Positions 60,213 through 64,000 of a stretch of 64,000 nt of DNA are shown piece after piece. The notes below the pieces were generated by a model, which saw only the letters and a list, made by a program, of their open reading frames with translations, was not told the origin of the DNA and made no database searches. The position numbers and the translations under genes were made by a program. Each line of letters opens with the position of its first letter. Positions within the stretch are counted from its first letter, which is position 1. The DNA comes from Alloscardovia theropitheci. GTDB taxonomy: Bacteria; Actinomycetota; Actinomycetes; Actinomycetales; Bifidobacteriaceae. Where the stretch lies: positions 62,001 through 126,000 of the forward strand of contig NZ_RXLP01000002.1 of the NCBI RefSeq assembly GCF_004332295.1. The letters are read 5' to 3'.

Positions 60213-61283
60213 TCACTGATTCGTATGTGCCTGCTGCGCGCGTAGTCGCGGATCAATTAATCGTTGAAGCATGTCAATTACAAGTCCCACCAGAAGGAAA
60301 AATGCTGCAAGTAACAGGAGCTCGGTTTGTACTGCAGGAAGGTCGCGCTCAGACATATCCGACAGCAAAATTGTCGCTATACCTGGGATATTAAAGAGTG
60401 TTTCAACGGTCAGAACGCCGGTGATCATAGAAGCAAATGTGACACCTGCTACGGAAATAATTTGGGGCAACGCCAGTCGAAGTCCTGTAGTTCGGACGGC
60501 CTGAGCATATGTCATACCTGCGGTCATACTCCACGCTATATGATTCGCATTTTCACCATCGAGCAGAGCGGAACGAGTATAGCGCATAACTTGGGCCGCT
60601 GTAATAATACCCACTGAGACAGCCGGTAAAATTAGTGAAGCGCATGCAGTAAGAAAAGTTGATACGCTACTAAGCGGCTGAGCGGGGAATCCTTGAGTTG
60701 GTAGAATACCGATAAAGCCACTGCCCTTCCCAAAGATCATAACGAGTAGCAATCCTGCCCACAGCGCAGGGATAGCTCCGAGAATTTGCGACATCACTCG
60801 CAAACTAGTACGAACCCAAGCATGCTGTGATGTCACTGACCATACTGCAGTAGGAATTCCCATAGCAAGGGTGATAATCATACTCATGATAATGAGCGGA
60901 AAAGTTACCGCAGCTCGCACAGTCAAACGTTCGCCCATCGCCTGACCTGTGATAACGGAAGTACCTAAATTACCGCGCACAATATCCCATAGCCATGAGC
61001 CATACTGCTCAATCAGAGGTCTATCGAGACCTAATTGTGTACGAATACTGCGATACCTTTCAACTGATGAATTTGTCCCCGCAATAATTGCAGCCACGTC
61101 ACCAGGAAGAATTCTCAAGGCGAAGAAAATTACTAAGGATACGATCCATAGCATCACCACAAAAAGCGCAATTCTGCTAAGAATTGTTTTAATTATATTC
61201 CGCTGGTTCATCTGCACTGTCTGCTTCGCCTGCACTGTCTGCTTCGCCTGCATTGTCTGTTTTACCCCTGCTGTCTGCATCAT
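60213..61283 (-). CDS. Peptide/nickel-type ABC permease 1 (OppB-like)
   Basis: Six-helix permease. LRILPGDVAAIIAGTN and LGLDRPLIEQYGSWLWDIV, then GNLGTSVITGQ, are the OppB N-terminal pattern, with the C-terminal FNIPGIATILLSDMSERDLP. The N-terminal tail has three units KQTMQA/KQTVQA/KQTVQM, coded by 18-bp tandem repeats. The start is set at ATG 61283, which overlaps the binding-protein stop. 356 aa. Confidence 0.92.
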   Translation of the reverse strand: MMQTAGVKQTMQAKQTVQAKQTVQMNQRNIIKTILSRIALFVVMLWIVSLVIFFALRILPGDVAAIIAGTNSSVERYRSIRTQLGLDRPLIEQYGSWLWDIVRGNLGTSVITGQAMGERLTVRAAVTFPLIIMSMIITLAMGIPTAVWSVTSQHAWVRTSLRVMSQILGAIPALWAGLLLVMIFGKGSGFIGILPTQGFPAQPLSSVSTFLTACASLILPAVSVGIITAAQVMRYTRSALLDGENANHIAWSMTAGMTYAQAVRTTGLRLALPQIISVAGVTFASMITGVLTVETLFNIPGIATILLSDMSERDLPAVQTELLLLAAFFLLVGLVIDMLQRLIDPRLRAQQAHTNQ

Positions 61284-62926
61284 CGCACTCTCACCTCCCA
61301 TAGTGGCATCCAGGTCTGGTTAAGATTGACAGGGAACCCCGTAACATTTCTATCCCATGTAGTCATCACTCGATAATTGAATAGCCAATCAGCCGGAGCA
61401 TCCTCACTTACTATCCGAGCCGCCTGAGCTAAGAGTTCATCTCGTTGTTTATCAGTGCTTGCTTGCATTGCTTGACTGTACAAACTTTGAACGCGTTTAT
61501 TGTCGTAACCATAGTAATACTGAGGATTTGCCCATTGGAAGAAATCATGGCTTTCATTGTGATCGACAAGAGATATATCAAAATCGCGGTTTTTATATAC
61601 TGTCGATAACCATGTTGCAAATTCTACGCGATGAACAGTCAGACGAATTCCAATTTTTGCAAGTTGACTTACCAGCTGCTGTCCAATTTCTGCAGGATAG
61701 GTGTTTGCGTATGTCAGACTTAAGCTCAAAGGCTTTTCTTGAGTATATCCTTGCTCGCGCATCAGCGAGCGTGCCTTAGATATATCTGTCGGATAAACAT
61801 GAGTTAGATCTTCATATCCTGGATCCAAGCTTGGAATTGGACCACCGAGTGCTGCATCCGTACCACCTCGTGAAGCGATAATTGCTTCATTATCAATAGC
61901 ATAACGAATTGCCTGCCGGATTGACTTATTCGTCAAAGGGCCACTCGCATTATTAAAGGCAAGGACATACTTATCCGTATCTTCCCCTGCTCTAACAATA
62001 AAGCGTGAATCATGCTCAATCGCCTTACTCAAGGTTGAACTTATCGGCGCTATCACCTGTGCATCGCCAGAAGTAAGAGCATTAAGAGCTGCTTGAGGTT
62101 CGGGATAATAACGAACAGTTACTGTCTTAGTCTGAGCTTTATGAGTTCCCCAGTAATTATCACGGGCACTCAATGTCGCATAAAACCCTGGCTCATACTT
62201 GGATAACTCATACGGCCCAGAGCCTACTGCCTGTGTTTTAGCATCATAACGAGCATCCTTATCAAGGACAATTCCCGCTCGGCCTGATAAATTCCACAGC
62301 AATTGAGAATAAGGCGCTACTAGTTTAAGAACCACTGTATGCGCATCGGGAGCTTCCACAGATTCAAATCCTTCTATCTGTGTAGAGCCTTGAAGCTCCT
62401 CTTTCATCATCGTATTAATAGACCATACGACATCATGTGCATCTAGGGCATCACCATTACTAAAGGTGACGTTTTCCGCGAGATGGAATGTGTATGTGAG
62501 TCGGTCGTCGCTCACATCCCAGGACTGAGCAATCCCCGCTGAAACGGTGTTATCAGTAGTACGTGTAAGGAGCGACTCGTATATGTTGCCGATCAGTAGC
62601 TGGTCTAGTGCGGTACCGGAGGTATTTCGAATATCAAGATTTGTGGGAGCAAGCTGCAAACCGATTGTTACGCTTCCGCTCGCCGATGAGGCACCTAAGA
62701 CGTTATAGCCTAACGTTAACGCCACAAGCACAAGTATTACACTGACAATGCTTGCGATACCGCTCCACCATATAGAGCGTACACGAGATGAGCGTTTTAT
62801 ACGCTGCTGATTGAGCGTTTCATCCAAACTCGCGTCGCTTGAATCCACTGCACCGCTTGAATCCACGTCCATGCGTAAATTGGCAAGCTGCGCAGACAGC
62901 GACTGCTGCCTATGCTTTTTCGTCAT
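61280..62926 (-). CDS. Family 5 extracellular solute-binding protein, transmembrane-anchored
   Basis: Captures peptides or a similar ligand for the ABC transporter that follows. The start is set at ATG 62926 with GAGGAGAG 7 bases upstream. The N-terminus is unusual: about 50 polar residues with an acidic Ser/Asp-rich patch, then a membrane helix at about 52-75 and no lipobox. The SBP_bac_5 fold follows: VTIGLQLAPTNLDIRNTSGT, TYTFHLAENVTFSNGDALDA and FNNASGPLTNKSIRQAIRYA. 548 aa, with the fold itself of usual size. First gene of the operon. Confidence 0.92.
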   Translation of the reverse strand: MTKKHRQQSLSAQLANLRMDVDSSGAVDSSDASLDETLNQQRIKRSSRVRSIWWSGIASIVSVILVLVALTLGYNVLGASSASGSVTIGLQLAPTNLDIRNTSGTALDQLLIGNIYESLLTRTTDNTVSAGIAQSWDVSDDRLTYTFHLAENVTFSNGDALDAHDVVWSINTMMKEELQGSTQIEGFESVEAPDAHTVVLKLVAPYSQLLWNLSGRAGIVLDKDARYDAKTQAVGSGPYELSKYEPGFYATLSARDNYWGTHKAQTKTVTVRYYPEPQAALNALTSGDAQVIAPISSTLSKAIEHDSRFIVRAGEDTDKYVLAFNNASGPLTNKSIRQAIRYAIDNEAIIASRGGTDAALGGPIPSLDPGYEDLTHVYPTDISKARSLMREQGYTQEKPLSLSLTYANTYPAEIGQQLVSQLAKIGIRLTVHRVEFATWLSTVYKNRDFDISLVDHNESHDFFQWANPQYYYGYDNKRVQSLYSQAMQASTDKQRDELLAQAARIVSEDAPADWLFNYRVMTTWDRNVTGFPVNLNQTWMPLWEVRVR

Positions 62927-62989
62927 TACTTTTCTCTCCTCAAGTCCCCGCGTTAGTGACGTCGTTGCTCGTAGAGTTTTCATGTGTGC

Positions 62990-63005
62990 ATTCAGTATAC
63001 TGAAT
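62990..63005. promoter_or_regulatory. Perfect 16-bp palindrome in the divergent SBP/coaX region
   Basis: ATTCAGTATACTGAAT, uninterrupted, 64 bp before the binding-protein ATG and 48 bp before the coaX ATG. A good candidate operator for the ABC transporter. Confidence 0.5.
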
Positions 63006-63053
63006 TCTAGATACTTTTATTCAAGCGTGAAATTCAAACTGTGGGAGGCCGCT

Positions 63054-63818
63054 ATGCTCGTCGCCGTAGACATTGGGAATACAAATATTGTTATTGGTTT
63101 TATGAACGGTGATGAAATTACCCACACATATCGTTTAACAACTTCTCGTGTTCGAACAAGTGATGAGTATGGCATGAGTTTATTACAATTCTTAAGTCTC
63201 AGCGGTTATAAACGAAGCGATGTTGAAGATGTCGTAGTTTGCTCAGTAGTGCCAAGTGTTATGCATTCTTTCCGCGGCTCAATTGAAAAATTCCTCGGCA
63301 AATCCCCCATCATCATTGGTCCGGGTGTAAAAACTGGTATAGCAGTGCGAATCGATGATCCAAAGTCATTAGGTGCTGATTGCCTCGTCGATTGCGTTGC
63401 TGCTTACAATTTGTATGGTTCACCATGCTTAGTCATCGACATGGGAACGGCCACAACCTTCAATTACGTCGATTCAAACGGCGCAATTACTATGGGCGTT
63501 ATCCAAACAGGTTTGCAAACCGCCGCGCGTGCATTGGCAGGAAATACCGCGCAGCTTCCTGAAGTAGAAATTACTACCCCGTCAACGATTCTCTCTAAGA
63601 ATACAAATTCTGCGATTCAAACTGGCCTATACTACGGCTTCCTCGGAGGAATAGAAAGGCTTATTACGCAGTGCAGAAAAGAAATTGGTGAGGACTTTAC
63701 AGTCGTCGCAACGGGTGGATTTGGTCGAGTCATTGAGCACGATACAGATTTTATTGATGTTTATGATCCAGATTTAATTTTCAAGGGGATGAAAATTATT
63801 TACGATAAAAATCGATAA
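63054..63818 (+). CDS. coaX: Type III pantothenate kinase
   Basis: First step of coenzyme A synthesis. The start is set at ATG 63054, with GGGAGG upstream. The longer frame to 62811 lies inside the binding-protein gene on the other strand. ASKHA-fold motifs are VAVDIGNTNIVIGF, GADCLVDCVAAYNLYG, VIDMGTATTFNYVD and GVIQTGLQTAARAL. 254 aa is the normal CoaX length. Residues of the phosphate loop DIGNTN and the GAD metal/substrate motif are intact. Confidence 0.95.
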   Translation: MLVAVDIGNTNIVIGFMNGDEITHTYRLTTSRVRTSDEYGMSLLQFLSLSGYKRSDVEDVVVCSVVPSVMHSFRGSIEKFLGKSPIIIGPGVKTGIAVRIDDPKSLGADCLVDCVAAYNLYGSPCLVIDMGTATTFNYVDSNGAITMGVIQTGLQTAARALAGNTAQLPEVEITTPSTILSKNTNSAIQTGLYYGFLGGIERLITQCRKEIGEDFTVVATGGFGRVIEHDTDFIDVYDPDLIFKGMKIIYDKNR

Positions 63819-63902
63819 ATATCTGCCATGTAAACTGCTCGTTACTTCGTCTGCACTCTCTCATCAGACGCTCTCAACCGACGCGCTTAATCGACGTTCT
63901 CA

Positions 63903-64000
63903 TCATATATCGAGCTGGTAACGCGATTCAAAATGATGCAATTGCCCACTACACGGATCTACAAATTCCAGTGAACGAGCGATAAGCTGAAGAGGATCCG
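63903..64000 (-). CDS. C-terminal end of an RluA-family pseudouridine synthase (partial)
   Basis: The minus strand enters from the window edge with 32 codons reading DPLQLIARSLEFVDPCSG then HFESRYQLDI and stop. The LxLxARxLxFxxPxxG pattern is the usual C-terminal strand of RluA/RluD-type synthases, which modify rRNA or tRNA uridines. Only the tail is visible, so the exact member cannot be named. Confidence 0.6.
   Translation of the reverse strand, partial: DPLQLIARSLEFVDPCSGQLHHFESRYQLDI

Noticed and set aside
62811-63053. N-terminal extension of coaX
   Set aside because: The extension is antisense to the binding-protein gene. CoaX begins MLVAVDIGNTN with its own ribosome site.

Overview
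The window looks like a chromosomal segment of a low-GC member of the Bifidobacteriaceae (Gardnerella/Alloscardovia-like rather than a typical high-GC Bifidobacterium). The genus is inference. It rests on the style of InfB, NusA, LuxS and EF-Tu, the single-chain PurL, the infB-rbfA-truB-ribF order, and base composition that is low for an actinobacterium by eye. Most of the window is compact housekeeping DNA with normal Shine-Dalgarno sites, overlapping starts and stops, and many perfect terminator hairpins.

Layout. 1-3370: a truncated MFS transporter, an orphan lipoprotein operon, and a 342-bp IS-derived miniature element inserted between a ribosome binding site and its start codon. 3379-10720 (minus): nusA, infB, rbfA, truB, ribF. 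10841-12300: one secreted hypothetical and hairpins. 12301-16722 (minus): rpsL-rpsG-fusA-tuf. 17193-18143: an AEC permease. 18250-21850: an eroded Firmicutes-type mobile element (TnpW, DUF3991/TOPRIM, helicase tail and TnpV pseudogenes) around an intact quinone-oxidoreductase/HxlR pair. 22120-23934: a small two-gene cassette with an in-frame stop, tRNA-His and a lipoprotein. 24070-25215: a GT4 glycosyltransferase.

25535-38371 holds eight purine genes: purT, purC, purL, purF, purM and purD on plus, then purE-purK on minus, with the tag DNA glycosylase between them. Together they cover PRPP to CAIR, using PurT instead of PurN. PurF carries an in-frame stop followed by a 44-codon open tail. 38560-38977: tRNA-Arg and a cupin protein.

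39080-41457 is the most unusual locus. It is a tightly coupled four-gene operon: a small helical protein, two paralogous DUF1310-like membrane proteins sharing a 68-bp identical block, and a lipase with a helical C-terminal domain. The plan resembles the reverse-arranged lipase toxins of Gram-positive type VII secretion with immunity proteins. 41566-45658: an ABC-2 exporter and an ion-transporter-superfamily permease. 45755-50599: dnaG, then dgt-alr. 50773-55656: luxS, lacZ and sodA, with a shared palindrome before luxS and sodA. 55887-57770: a LAxTG surface protein, a long palindrome and a membrane-protein pseudogene. 57775-62926: a five-gene peptide/nickel-type ABC transporter with a transmembrane-anchored binding protein. 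The end holds coaX and the 3' end of an RluA-type pseudouridine synthase.

No CRISPR array, complete IS or rRNA gene was seen. All functional calls come from reading motifs by eye; no database search was run.
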